DNA from: Siphonodentalium dalli
Taxonomy: Eukaryota; Mollusca; Scaphopoda; Gadilida; Siphonodentaliidae
Direction of reading: 5' to 3'
DNA: 64,000 bases
Assembly: GCA_032622095.1 (NCBI GenBank)
Contig: CP136065.1
Location: forward strand, 247,565,474 to 247,629,473
Shown here: positions 35,731 to 48,600 of the stretch, piece after piece
Layout of the letters: each line of letters begins with the position of its first letter
Numbering within the stretch: position 1 is the first letter of the stretch
Position numbers and translations under genes: made by a program
The notes under the pieces: model-generated
The model's input: only the letters and a program-made list of their open reading frames with translations
The model's database searches: none
What the model was told of the DNA's origin: nothing

Positions 35731-35904
35731 ATTAGCGACACTGTGAGTCTGTGACTGTCAGTGAAACGGAGGTACGAAATTCACACAGTACATTTTTCAA
35801 CTTGTCTCGGAGATTCTTTTTCTATCATTTTCAGAGCACTGATCATGGCACCGATGGTCAGCTAGATGGTGAAACTAAGTCTGACCGATACCATGTCAGG
35901 GAAG

Positions 35905-35980
35905 TCAGTAGCCGAGAGGTAGCATACTGGTCTCTCGTCAGTCTCGTGCTAGCAGACCGGGGATTGATACCTGTTCAGGT
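35905..35980 (+). repeat. tRNA-like (SINE head) sequence
   Basis: Contains TAGCCGAGAGG, a full match to the pol III A-box consensus TRGYNNARNNG. About 50 nt later GGATTGATACC matches 9 of 11 positions of the B-box GGTTCRANNCC. No full cloverleaf can be folded by eye, so this looks like a tRNA-derived SINE head or a decayed tRNA rather than a working tRNA gene. Confidence 0.45.
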
Positions 35981-36009
35981 TATTCTGACAAAAATCAGAA
36001 CTCGGTCAG

Positions 36010-36918
36010 TTGGGCCCGACGAAGCTTCGAGATTCGATTCTATTTCGAATCTTACGTTCCGATTCGAAAGCGGTCGGGTGATTCGAGATATTTCGAATCG
36101 TTATATACAAGTCCTTATCACCAGGAATAGACTGCATTATCTATAAAAATTATGACACTCTTACCAGAAAAGCTTATATTGCGTTACTCATGCAGCTCAA
36201 TAAAATAATATATATTTTAAAATATTTAAAACGATATAAATATATTAAATAAACATTTTGGGCTCCATCATGTCGTCTCCAAATCCGACCAACATCTTTA
36301 AACAGCATACCGGGTACATGTGTATATGTTATCCGGGAAATGGAATATTGTTGATCATTCAACTTTCCGATGGACAGGCCCAAGTTGGGATACTAATAGT
36401 TCCTGTGGGAACGGGAAGATTCGGTCGCAGGAAGATTCACAGACCCGTTCCTGTAATCCTGTTTGCGTATGCGCTATTCCCAAGTCACGATGCGCAATTT
36501 TTATATCGCACGTGCCTGCTGTGGACGACAGGGTGAAGCGCAGAAGAGTTTCCGTTTGCAATGACTTGAATCAGACTCCATTGACTCCAAAGTTCCAAAC
36601 TGCTTACTTTTCACGAACTTCACACATAGTGGCACAAAATATGAAATGATGTCGTGCCATTCTCATATATTAAACTGTTTTAAACTGTGTTAAAAATTGT
36701 TCATATCATGTGATAGAAATCTGAGTTATCTCACCGACGTTCTAAAATAATCGGACATTTGCAACCATTTTTGCTCGTACCTCCCACTGATCGGTACCGC
36801 AAATCTAAGTGTTTGAAAAAGATTCGATTCGAGATTCGACGCGATTTTGAATCATCATCATGTCAGATTCGATTCGAGATTCGATTCGATGTTGAAATTG
36901 CCGATTCGTCCGGCCCTA
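36010..36918. mobile_element. hAT-type non-autonomous element (909 bp)
   Basis: Flanked by a perfect 8-bp duplication TCGGTCAG (36002-36009, 36919-36926). Ends are gggcccgacgaagcttcgag and its partner gccgattcgtccggccct, followed by runs of gattcgattcgag in subterminal regions. 8-bp duplication and TAGGGC-like ends are hAT hallmarks. No transposase. Confidence 0.82.
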
Positions 36919-36998
36919 TCGGTCAGATACCAAGTTTGTCAGGCTGAAAAGTCTCATTCGAAATCATTGAATAAAGATCTGAATGCAAAATGCTGACA

Positions 36999-37020
36999 CC
37001 CCCCCCCCCCCCCCCCCCCC
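36999..37020. repeat. Poly-C run (22 nt)
   Basis: 22 consecutive C; shorter C or G runs at 37254-37267, 38296-38314 and 61278-61291. Confidence 0.85.
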
Positions 37021-38610
37021 ATTTGTCGAGGTATGTTTTCATGGGTGCAGTACGCTGTCCCGACATAATTTCATAAATGACTTACCCGCGTAAACGCCTC
37101 GGTGTGTGCTTATTAAAGAACACTATTGGAGTCACCACAGGTTGAGGGTTATAAAGTTACTAGACCGTGGTAGCTACCTGGACCTCTGCATAATCTTCGG
37201 TAAATTGAAGGCATCGGAGTAATATGTAGATGTCAGATTCAAACCATCTCCCACCCCCCCCCCCCCCATGTCGAAGGAGCAGCTACTGAGCTAGTCTTGG
37301 AAGTTGGCCCACTAACTTGACTAAGTCAGTAAGTGACTAATCACCTGAATTATACACTCCTTTACTTTAGGCTTTATTAAAGTTAACAAGTGCAGATCGC
37401 GTCTGTCACTCTGTGTTGTCTCGACTCTTATTGAAAAGTTAACATGACAAGAATGAGGAGAGGATACCACAAATCACTGAATGAATATAATATATATAAT
37501 ATTGCATTGATAATTTGATCAGATCTTGAATTTGAATCAAAATTTTGATTCTTTTTTTGCCTACATTTTTGGCCAATTGTGGTGTAAATAAAGAAATACG
37601 TGAGTGTCATTAGTTTAGCAATAAAATTAATTCAATTTAAAATATACAGGCCATCATGGCGATGCACATATCGCCGATATATAAGTTTCTCGTACAATTG
37701 TTACAAGTTTATCTTCATTAACGGCGTCTGATTCAAGTTCAACAAGAACCTGCAAGTCTCATGTTGACAAAATTATTCCGCGAAAACATGAAAATAGTTC
37801 GCTATAAATGACAAACGTTAGACAGTCAATATAATTGACAATTGTAAACATATAAACGAGGGAAATTGTTTCATATTTAATATTTCTAAAAGAACGGTTT
37901 ATTAATCTCAAATTCTCTGAAACAATCTATCTATATTTACAAACTATATTTCATCGCGCATAACCACATTCATTATATCTACGTTGTGTGCCGGATATAA
38001 TGTTTACACTTCTTCTCATTCCGCTCACTCACGTCAAACAACCGCAACTAATAAGCGAGATCACTGCGTCGCGGCCATATTCATCCACCCTGGGCACCGT
38101 GACCCGTTCCGCGGTTTTAAGTGTTACAGGTCAAAATTCTGGAGATGTATTCCATATAAATTATAGGGGTACTTTTGAATATCCAAAAGCTCCATATATG
38201 GAATCATGAAATCAAAAGTTTCATATAGCAAAATGGCTGCGACTCAGTTATCTCGCTTATAAAAAGCAGTCGGTTTTTTATCCGGGTTTGTGGCCGGGGG
38301 GGGGGGGGGGGGGGTTCGAACAAAAAAACCAGACACGTAGGGTCTATGTGGGACAGAAAGGGCCCTGAAGGTTACTACGTTTTCAACTTTTCGGGTGAAC
38401 AATGACAAGGACAAGTCTATCGCGCGAAATTCCACAACAACTGCCTGTAGCCGCAGGGCTCGCGTTACCAAAATCGTTAATTTCTGAGAAAAGTCACTGA
38501 TATGATACTAAAACATATTAAAAGTGTTCCCGTTTGACGTTATATAGTATAGGCCTAAACCTAGCATGGCCCATATACGACGATTTGATGGCTTAAAACA
38601 TTGTCAAGTT
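37021..38610. other. Intergenic, unassigned
   Basis: No gene recognised. An inverted pair taagcgagat (38051) and atctcgctta (38251) frames a small CpG-richer stretch (38035-38115). The PCM1 or RPSA transcription start could lie in this general interval but nothing fixes it. Confidence 0.35.
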
Positions 38611-38613
38611 ATA

Positions 38614-39621
38614 GGGTAATGTGGGGCATAATGCGACGCGGGGTACAATGCGACAAACGGTCGTCATCAGGCCATATGATTTTTCCATGACTGAAGTTGA
38701 ATCGCACATTTATTATTTTAGTAAGACCAATCATAGAAGTGGACATCCCAATTGGACCGACATTATTATGACTGTTTAATCTCACATGCGAAACGCCGGA
38801 GTAGGGGTACCCTCATTTGGTGACCCCCTTTTTGAATGGTTTATAACTTACGATAGGTCTTGTACATGTTAAGACGAGAACATGATGAACATCTTACCAC
38901 TACCACCAAAGCTACATGCGTATTTTGGTAAAGTAAGACGAGTTATATAGTAAGTTGATCAGTTCTATGTACATCGGTTATTCACATTCACTCATATTTG
39001 GGGGAGAGACAGGTTGTCTGGTTGTGGGGCATAATGCGACACTCGGGTATAACCAGTACGAGAAAAAAATATGATTAGGCATATCGCAAATCAAACCTGG
39101 AAAAATAAATCTTATCGTAACCTTAGTTCAAAAGAAAAGAAATAAAAAAACCTATTCGATCATTCCCAAACATTAAAACATGATATAGATAGATAATTAT
39201 TGTTAACCCTGCCCCGGCCATTTTCCTGAAATCAAAACTTTATGGTGCTATTTTACCCGCCATATAAATCAATAAAAATGTCTCCTTGGTCTGCTCCTAT
39301 GACTTTAAATAACGCTTATACATTCTTTCAATCCACAAAGAAAAAGAAACTGCAGACCGTCTTGCATTTATTAGGTTCGGTATATGCTGATGTTGTAATG
39401 TCAAATGTGTCGCATTGTACCCCGTGTATGGGGCATAATGCGACGGATTGGGTACGTCGACGGGGAGTAATGCTGTTCAGAAATTGGTGCTTCCCAGGCG
39501 AGTATTAATTATAGTGGAAATATTTATCTAACTTTTAGTTTAATGATGTGTGCCCTTCCATCGTTTTAGTGGCATGATGGGGTCTAATGTGCTTATGTGT
39601 CGCATTATGCTCCACATTACC
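38614..39621. mobile_element. MITE with GGGTAATGTGGGGCATAATG ends (1.0 kb)
   Basis: Left end gggtaatgtggggcataatg cgac pairs with gtcgcattatgctccacattacc at the right end; ata lies outside both ends. The core motif ggggcataatgcgac recurs internally (39025, 39430) in either orientation. Non-coding. Confidence 0.75.
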
Positions 39622-40340
39622 ATAGGCACTCATCGTGCTGTGACAACAATGTGACCATAAAACAAAACGTTTGATTAAAATTGCAGTTGTTGCAAACAAT
39701 CACATTATGCATCATTATAACGCAATTATATAGTTACTTTCGGGCACGCAGCAATCGATTTTATAACTGAGTAAACTTATATGGGAGCAGTTTTCACATT
39801 TATTAAATAATTGAATTCAAGCGAAATCAATTGCACTTAATTAGTTATATATATACACATATAAACGTAATTTAATTGCGCTCAGGATCAATTCTGCATT
39901 TATAAGCGCAATTCATTTAATATTATGTGGGATGCAGCAAATAGCTTGTTACTGTTACACAAGAGGTCAAGGGACAATTAAGCGCTCCAATGAATTACAA
40001 AATAAGGTGAAACAAATTTAAACTTGACATAAGGCAAATATAGGGATTGGTCGTTACTCCGGGAAGATTAATTCTTTTAATATATTTTGCAAACATAATA
40101 AAAGTTACCAATTTCAACTCTGATTTTTCGTTTAAAAGGAATAATTTCAGTTAAGAGTAATCACTTTCTTTTAACAAGAACTTAATTATCATAACAGGAT
40201 TTTTAACGCAAGTTTACAAATTTTATTAAAATAATATACTCGTTCAAAAGATATCGGTATATATAGAATAGAATAGAATATAATTTATTCGAATCTTCGA
40301 CCCATCACGGGATATCAGATCATATATGAATTGCAATTCC
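39622..40340. other. Intergenic AT-rich stretch, unassigned
   Basis: No gene, terminal repeat or array. A short gaatagaata run sits at 40267-40285. Confidence 0.35.
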
Positions 40341-40344
40341 TTAA

Positions 40345-41002
40345 AGGTGCACAATCCCTTTTCGATTGTCCCCGTATCATCAGATTCCAACAACAACAAA
40401 ATATCAAAGTTGCGCTTTAGCACAATCAGATATTCCTTATTGCACCTTTGAAGCGCAATTAAACTCAGTTAGATTGATCCTATTACAGTTAGTGCTGTTA
40501 GAGACTCCTTAAGTGCAATTACATTCTTATTGTGCTTAAACGTAATTAATATGAGATCACCCCTCTGCAAATAGTAGAATCCGTTTTGGCCTACATGTGG
40601 ACAGTCACCAGATCACCTCACCAATAAACTCCACCCATCAAAATATGGACAATACCATTTGAATAGCACTGTTATAGCAGGGAGTTTATGTAATGTGGCA
40701 TATCGCAATAAGGAACTATCTAATTGCGCTTAAGTCCAATAAGGAATCTCTAATTGGGCTTAATCGCAATAAGAGCTAATTGCGCTTAAGCACGATAAGA
40801 ATATTCCTTATTGCGCTTAAGTGAAATAAGAATATTCATTATTGCGCTTAAGCCCAATTAGAGATTCCTTATTTGCCTTAAGCACAATAAGATATTCCTT
40901 ATTGCACTTAAGCGCAATTATATATTTATTAAATGTCAATTTGGTTTCCCACAGAAGCCAAAGAAATAGTCATTTAGGAGCGTTAATTCGGATTGTGTAT
41001 CT
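40345..41002. mobile_element. TTAA-flanked MITE with an internal array of TTGCGCTTAAGC palindromes (658 bp)
   Basis: TTAA on both sides (40341-40344, 41003-41006). Ends AGGTGCACAATCCC and GGATTGTGTATCT are imperfect inverted repeats. The interior, especially 40700-40920, has at least ten degenerate copies of attccttattgcgcttaag in alternating orientation. piggyBac-like by target site; no transposase. Confidence 0.78.
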
Positions 41003-41842
41003 TTAACAACAAATGATATGCGGTAAAATAAAATAAAAAACAATCTGTTTAAATCAACCGATGTTGGATGATGAACACATCACTTAGCACATGTTTTGTT
41101 TTTGATCCAGCTCCGATTCCGCCAACCCGTGTTATTAAAAACATAAACCCCCACATATTTGAACCACGTGCTTCCTTTTTCCGTCTAGCTCCAAGTGGCA
41201 TTGAAAGCTAACATGTACGCTCCGTAAAATATTTGAATGTTCACTATCTGAGCAAAGTCTTATTGACCAATAATCCTTAGAAAGAGACGTATATGAATAT
41301 TTAATAGTATTTTACCGAATAATCTTGAAATAAAGTGTATAACATTGCACACAAATGGTGTAATAAACATAAAATGTGTGTAAACATGCGCGAACTAAGG
41401 ATACTTGTTTCGCGTTTGCTCAGGTTCGTTGACGATGATCTGTATCTAGAAAAGTCTATCCCTGATCCGCTAGCACAAGAGACCAGTATGCAACCTCGGC
41501 TACCGACACTGCATTTCTGTATACATAAATTCACATTGGTCTTGGAAGTTGGATATTGACTATTATTGTCATGTGACTGGTCATTGTGTTATTAACAGTT
41601 ATGTGCATTGTTTCTACATAACCATAAAATGCACATTTGTTGATAATTATACCCCCGTAAGTTGCATAATGTGTATTTCAATCGGCTTGTCTGTCCATAG
41701 ATGCAAATTGTCCGCAAGCGTCGACTCCTACATTTTTCTGTCGTGATTGCATTACTAAATGACGTCAAAACAAATGTGAACTTTATAGAGATTTTAAATT
41801 ATTTTTTTGGAACCCAAATCCAACAAACACAAAGTCCATATC

Positions 41843-42424
41843 TAAAAAAAAATATGGGAATGTGTACAGAACAATAAACAATGATCAGTGAACAATAAAA
41901 ATATATTTACCGTATATTTACCAAGAGTTCTTTGAAAAATATACTCAACCAGTAACCAGTTGTTTTAAACAAATGGTAGATTTACTTGCTCAGCAATGCT
42001 GTCTGGAAGCTGACACTTGATGGGTGGGTTAGGGGTCTCTGTATCTGTAGTCAAGTGTAGTGGGTTCAGTGCAGTAACCAATTCTGCAAGGGTCACCTTG
42101 TGTCCAGTGTAGCTGGGATGATTGTCGACTTGTGTGGCCACTGGCCCATGAGGGATTAGGCCATGAGTGGTGCCTATTTAGTGGTTACAGGGTGGTGGGC
42201 TAAATTTAAGCTGAAGAAATTATTGTATCAACTCAACACTGTCCACAAATAACCCATAGCTGCCAGCTCCCAGTCGGCCATGTTGGGGGGAAGTAAATCT
42301 TATCAATTGTAAACTGGTTCTCGACTTCTGAGTAAATTTTTCAAAGAACGCTTGGTAAATATGAATATATTTTTATTTTTCATCATTCTTCGCAGTGTTC
42401 AGTACACATTTCCATATTTTTTTC
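41843..42424. mobile_element. Foldback element with about 95-bp inverted arms (RPSA upstream)
   Basis: aaatatgggaatgtgtacag ... and accaagagttctttgaaaaa pair with the complementary 42328-42424 arm (tttttcaaagaacgcttggt ... gtacacatttccatattttt). The unique middle contains no open frame of note. It ends about 140 nt before the RPSA ATG and so may overlie or displace 5' UTR sequence. Confidence 0.78.
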
Positions 42425-42561
42425 TTGGCCGACGGGTGGCCAGATAAAAAAATCATACAGGCCAATTGGAGGCTGAGTATTGGCTTGATTAATATGTGCT
42501 TTAATAGTAATAAGTCGCTTGTGTTGTAGATTGATCGCCGTAACTCTTGATCAATTGCAAG

Positions 42562-42694
42562 ATGTCTGGAGGTTTAGATGCTTTGACCCTCAAAGAGGAA
42601 GATGTGACCAAGTTCCTGTCCTGCAGTACCCACCTTGGCTCGACTAATGTCGACTTTCAAATGGAACAGTATATCTACAAGAGGAAACCCGATG
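42562..42694 (+). CDS. RPSA: RPSA first coding exon
   Basis: ATG at 42562, 44 codons plus 1 nt, donor GATG|GTAAGC. It encodes [20 protein letters not shown] and ends [10 protein letters not shown]. The start agrees with the universally conserved N-terminus of animal RPSA. Confidence 0.96.
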
Positions 42695-45600
42695 GTAAGC
42701 ATAATAGGGCCGAAGAAAAAAATGTGTTTTATAATAAATGTGACGGTGCTACATATACTACATATGTATACTAACTCAGTTATAAAATCTAACTCACTAA
42801 TATACATATTATAGCCAGTAGCCACATCGTAATCATTTCCTTTCGCGTGATTGTTTCCGTTTCTATATGCGCTGTCCCGCCTATCTCCAATCCCGTTCCC
42901 ACTTTTAACAACTGTCATAAATTGCTGCCCACTCATTTCTAACTTCGCCCAATATCTCATTAGCTATTTCTATCTTCTATCTGTTATGTAGCGCCCAATC
43001 TGAGATCTTGACCAGATTTTACCCTAAAATTGCGTTCACTCAATTTTCAATGAAATGCTTTCATTAAAAAAAATTCAAGCTCTTAAAGTTGTTTATTTAT
43101 ACAGTTTATACAAAATAAATCTAAATTAATCTTGGCTCCATCTTGCAGATTAAGGAGATCAAGTGACCAATTTTGAATGGGCTTTTCCATGCTAACCTCC
43201 GCAGCAACAGTTAGATTTGAAAATATTTCTGGGTGTGACTTTAAAGTTTATGCGGTACGGTATTGAAAACAATGCATATTTATCAGGCGGGTCGGCTTGG
43301 AATTTGTTCAGAAAGTTGATATATTTATTTTCTAGTTATATTGAGTTTTCAAAACTAGGTCTGACAAGTGTTGCAATTCCAGAAAAAAAAATCCACCAGT
43401 TAATAGGGGTGTAACGATACATCGATGTATCGATGCGACCGCGATACAGCACTGACGATACGGTCATCGATACGGGCGTTCAAACGATACGTATCTCGAT
43501 ACACAAATTGCATCAGGTCAACGCTGAATCAGTATCTAACACAAAATTGAGGTAATCCCCCACAATAAGTAATAAAAGTGAAAAGCATTCCCTATTTATC
43601 ACAGATAACCGTGAGGCCAACAGACCGCATTGTATCAATTTGCATGTGTGGACAATATGATGCCATCTTCTTGAAACACATTGTATTAGGCCAAAACAAA
43701 AATGATGCGTGTTTCCCGTAACCCGACCGACCGTCTTCAAAACCCCCCCGACCCAAGTTCATTTTATTGGTTTTAAATAAAAAAAATCAATCTATAAACC
43801 GACCGACCGCACTGATAACCAAACTATGTACGCGTGGTTCCATTTTATCTGATTCACCTCGCGAGATAAATAATATCTTTGATATATTTATATATTTTTC
43901 GCAAAACCACACTGTCACTCTATTAACGGAGTCAACTTTAATACGATCTAATGCAATACCGGAAGATCACGAGTTATCGTTCCTCTTCGCTGACCGGGAA
44001 GCACGTGTTTTTGTTGATATTTACATTAAACATGGATGTTTTCCGCGGTTGATTCGAATCGATTCGAACAAGTTCATCTCAACGATGGCGGTCGCACATG
44101 GGTCGATTCGAAGTCTCTGGGTGAAAATTGGGACGTGTTCTCTTTAATATTTACAAGCTGTATAACCACAGACTACAATCGATGCAATGAGGTTCCTCTT
44201 TCGGTGTCCGGTTCTGAGTTATTATTATACAGTCATTCAGGCAGTAACGGGTCAGTTGCTGTTTATCGTCGTGGCAAAAGCCAGATGCACTTGATCTCCC
44301 AAAATCCTGTTGATTCTTGAGAATGAATATGTGTTGGAGATCATGTGCAATTTGTGGCGAGTTCTGACGGTAATTTCCGATTTAATTCAATTTTTCTGAC
44401 GGACAGTGGAAACGCATCGGAGGAAAGTAGGTCAACAAAATATGTCAAGTTGCAGATCGGCGGCTGCCAATAAAAAACAGAATAAAATACACCCAAACTA
44501 TCGTCCGGTTTGATAGCACAAAATACACTGTTTTCGAATGTCGTTCTCTTTCTCAAGAATTGACAGTTACTGAATCCGATTTTTGGTGCATCAATTAGAA
44601 TGGTTTTTCGTCACAAGAACACAACATTGATCGGATTGCCAGATCACAATTTTACTGGGTGCATACAAAATTCAGGATGTGAAAATCATGTGTTGATAAA
44701 AATCTTATAAATGTTGTCTCACATTCAATTATGTGATTTTATCGCTCGTTTCATATATATAAAACCCAGAAATATCATTTACATCTAAATATTAACTCAA
44801 ATAATAGTTATCTAACTTATCTTCCCCATAAACATGCAAGATTTGCGATCGAAAACTCGGAAAGTTTGTGCTGATTGTTAGCAAGTGCAGGGCTTTGTAT
44901 TTTTTTCGCATGCATGTTAACTCTTTCGCTGCCAAACGCGCATAAATGCGAACTTCGGAGACGCTGCCAATCGCGCATTTTTGCGAATTTGGTATGTAGT
45001 CTAATGTATGGGATATAAATCTATTCTTTCTGGCATGTTTGACAGTGTACAATGTATTTATCTGTAGTACTGTTTGCGAACAATTTAAAGCGAAAATGTC
45101 CTCAAGGTCATGCTATTTCTGACGTTATGGGAGTAGTCAGAGCCGGAATATTGCGTCATTGTTGTTAGCACGTGGTTATCAGTCGAAAATGGCTGCTCGC
45201 AAAAGACTCAGGACTGAAGAAGTTATTGTTATTACCTCTATACTCTAATGATCGAGGGGCGCCTGCGGCGCATTAGATACTTATACCTATTATTTATGTG
45301 GGCAGTAGCCTCTATAGGGTCGCCTGCGGCGCATAAGATACTATGGGTGGCGGGATGGGGTGGTTGGTGGGTAACTAACCTCTATACTCTAATGATCGAG
45401 GGTGCTTGTGGTGCATAAGAAACTTATACCTATTATTTATGTGGGCAGTAGCCTCTATAGGAGCGCCTGCGGCGCATAATATACTATAGGTGGCGGAATG
45501 GGGTTGTTGGTTGCTTAACTAACCTCTATACTCTAATGGTCGTGGGGCGCCTGCGGCGCATAAGATACTTATACCTTATAGTATGCGGTACATAAGATAC

Positions 45601-48600
45601 TATGGATGGGGAGGTGGGTGTAGGGCTGGACGATATTAACGAAAATAAAAACCGCGATTTTTTATAATTAAAACCGCGGTTAACGATATAACCGCGGTTT
45701 TTTAAAACATCAGATACTAGTAACTTAAAACAGTTTCTCACTGTTCGCTAGAATTACATCATTGTCATTAATTTTGACAAGTTGACGTCAATAATAAACA
45801 TACACAACCACCCAACCAGTGACAACCTCATGCTCGATCGATATTCGGAATGAAAAGTAAATTCACCGGTTAAATTCCGCTATTCGGACAATTTCGTTCC
45901 GGTGACTTGACAAATTCTGGTATATACCGATAATTAATAAAACCATTATCTAGTCTATGCCAAAACTAAAAGTGTTCTATACTATAGTATCCTTTTCTAA
46001 CTCGGTATATTCAACCATGTTGAGTAAATACATGTTGTTCCCGATGACACTTGCGTCGCTTGACAAATGGAAATGTGGTTTACCGTCAAGACAAATTTTA
46101 GCGAAGTCCACACACACGTAGTACATAACTGTTGGAATTCTGCCAAGCAAGGACACCATGTATTTTTGGGCGGGTTTGAAGCCCTAATTCTATAATTTTG
46201 GTTTTAACCAATCGCCGTGAGTGGTTTCTTCTAGACGAGAAGGGGGCGGTATCTTCGCTCATTTACTATTTTGATTGACGGTGCATGTGCATCATTGTAC
46301 TGAAGGAAGAGGCGTGGCAAAACTGACATTCATATTGATCTATCACCTGATCAGTCGTCAATTCATTTGGTGAATTCTCTTGTAATAAAAAGTACGCAGG
46401 GAAGTCGGAGGATTTGTGTAATATTGTGAGCGAAAGGGGGACGTATTCGGGGTTTTCATATCCCCCTAATTTCGTTAGTCGTCCTAAACGTTGTTTACTA
46501 TGATTATTGAATATTGAAAAAGTCAGGACACAGGGATTTAGTTGGAATTTAAACTTAAATAACTCGATTTGTTTGTATACGCTTATGATGGTCTGGCACC
46601 CTCTAATTGCCGACGATATTACGATTATTTTAGTTTAGACGATATTACTGACGATATTGAAATATTAACCGGGTATTGACGATTAATCGGGAAACCGCCC
46701 AGCACTAGGTGGGTGGGTAACTAACCTTTACACTCTAATGATCGAGGGGCGCCCGCGGTGCATAAGATACTTTTACCTATTATTGATGTGGCAGTAGCCT
46801 CTATAGGGGCGCCTGCGGCGCATAAGATACTATGTTGGCGGGATGGGGAGGTCGGTGGGTAACTAACCTCTATACTATAATGATCGAGGGGCGCATGCGG
46901 CGCATAAGATACTGATACCTATTATTTATATGGGCAGTAGCCTCTATAGGGGCGCCTGCGGCGCATAACATACTATGGGTGGCGGGATAGGGTGGCGGTG
47001 GGTAACTAACCTCTATACTCTAATGATCGAGGGCGCTTGCGGCGCATAACATACTTATACCTATTATTTATAATACACCTTTACTGGTTTTGAACAACCC
47101 TTGTCTATTGTATCGTTTTAGTGGTGATAACAGGCAACTAAATTAATTATGCTGGTGAGTTGACCATGCGTACGCCCGCGTGACCCATATAATTCACATA
47201 AATCATCGTAAAACCCAATTTTCCTGAAATTCAAGATGGCCGTCAAGATCACGTGACTTATAAGGGGCGGAGCAGGGTCATATGTCCCCTGCAGGTATAT
47301 ATACATATGGGTGTGGTTATATATATATATATATATATATATATTTGGAATTGTACCTATCAGGGAATATTCAAGAAACAAAAGCACGAACTCAACAAAG
47401 TGCGCCATTGTATCCCATTTTGCTACAAATAGGTGGCAACTTGCATAAATCCAAGATGGACGCCAAGGTCACGTGACCTATGTTATGTCCAAAGTGGCTT
47501 CATATATGTTACTCCCGTGTACCTTACTGTTGGACATCGTATAATTGGGTTGAAAATTAAAAAACAAACAACACACTCATTCATACCTACACAAATTGTA
47601 CATATACCGACAAATATCCACTAATCCAAGATGGCCGCCAATGTCACGTGTCATTGGTGGGCGTGTCCACGGCGGCATTCGACAGGGTATACCTATGTCT
47701 ATATACATGTGAAGTTTCAACTAATTATATTAGAAACTGCTCGAGATATAATGTATTACCCATATATACCTAAAATACATGGATATATGTACAGGATGCG
47801 TGGCACTGGGGGGTCCGTCTGTGGTGGCGGGTGGCAGCGAAAGAGTTAATCGCAATTTACAACAGATATAAAACACAAAATGAAGCCCATGGAATGACTT
47901 TGCATGAACAGGATGTTGTATTGTGGTATGGTAAGATATATATATTACATATAGAATACCTTTACTTTGTCCATAGTATGCACAATTTGAATTCCACATG
48001 CCATGCATGATTAACTAACTGATAAGCTACATACTATGATATACATGTAGATACCAACACTAACTAGTAATCAACAGAAAACCAACTTGCCACTTCAAAT
48101 TTTCTGGTTACAAAACGTCCAACAGGACATAGAAAGTGGGCCTGTATTAACAACAAATTTCCATTCATGGGGTGTAAGGTCCACTCATGGGGTGTTAGGT
48201 CCATTCATGGGGTGTAAGGTCCACTCATGGGGTGTTAGGTCCATTCATGGGGTGTTAGGTCCATCCATGGGGTGTAAGGTCCACTCATGGGGTGTTAGGT
48301 CCATTCATGGGGTGTTAGGTCCACTCATGAATATTCCCAGCTCAAAATTTTGCTTGGTTCAGGGGGTGTGAACTTCAGTTTGAAATAGGGGGTGCTGACA
48401 TTTCCCAACAAAGACCCTGAAGCCAACTAATAAATTACTCATCTCTCCCCCGTGCCCCCTAAAATGTTAACTGTCAACTAATAAATTACTCATCTCTCCA
48501 CTGCGCCCCCTACAACAACTCATCTCTCCCCCGCGCCCCTACAACATTAATTCATCTCTCCCCCGTGCCATGCGGACATGTAAACTGTCTATACTGTTAT

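Larger units (their letters stand above)
44921..47845. mobile_element. TTAA-flanked element nested at level 3 (2.9 kb)
   Basis: Ends CTCTTTCGCTGCCAAACGCG and its complement (ggcagcgaaagag), TTAA on both sides (44917-44920, 47846-47849). piggyBac-like by target. Contains a 144-bp tandem array, a level-4 hAT element and (AT)n. Confidence 0.78.

Noticed and set aside
41165..41215. Pyrimidine-rich cttcctttttccgtc as a candidate RPSA 5' TOP start
   Set aside because: Resembles ribosomal-protein gene starts and follows a cacgtg box, but no matching donor or other support was found; RNA data needed.
42574..42960. 128-residue minus-strand open frame over RPSA exon 1
   Set aside because: Antisense shadow of the conserved RPSA exon.
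47118..47408. Open frames over the (AT)n tract
   Set aside because: Low-complexity translation (IYIYIY) of a microsatellite inside a transposon.
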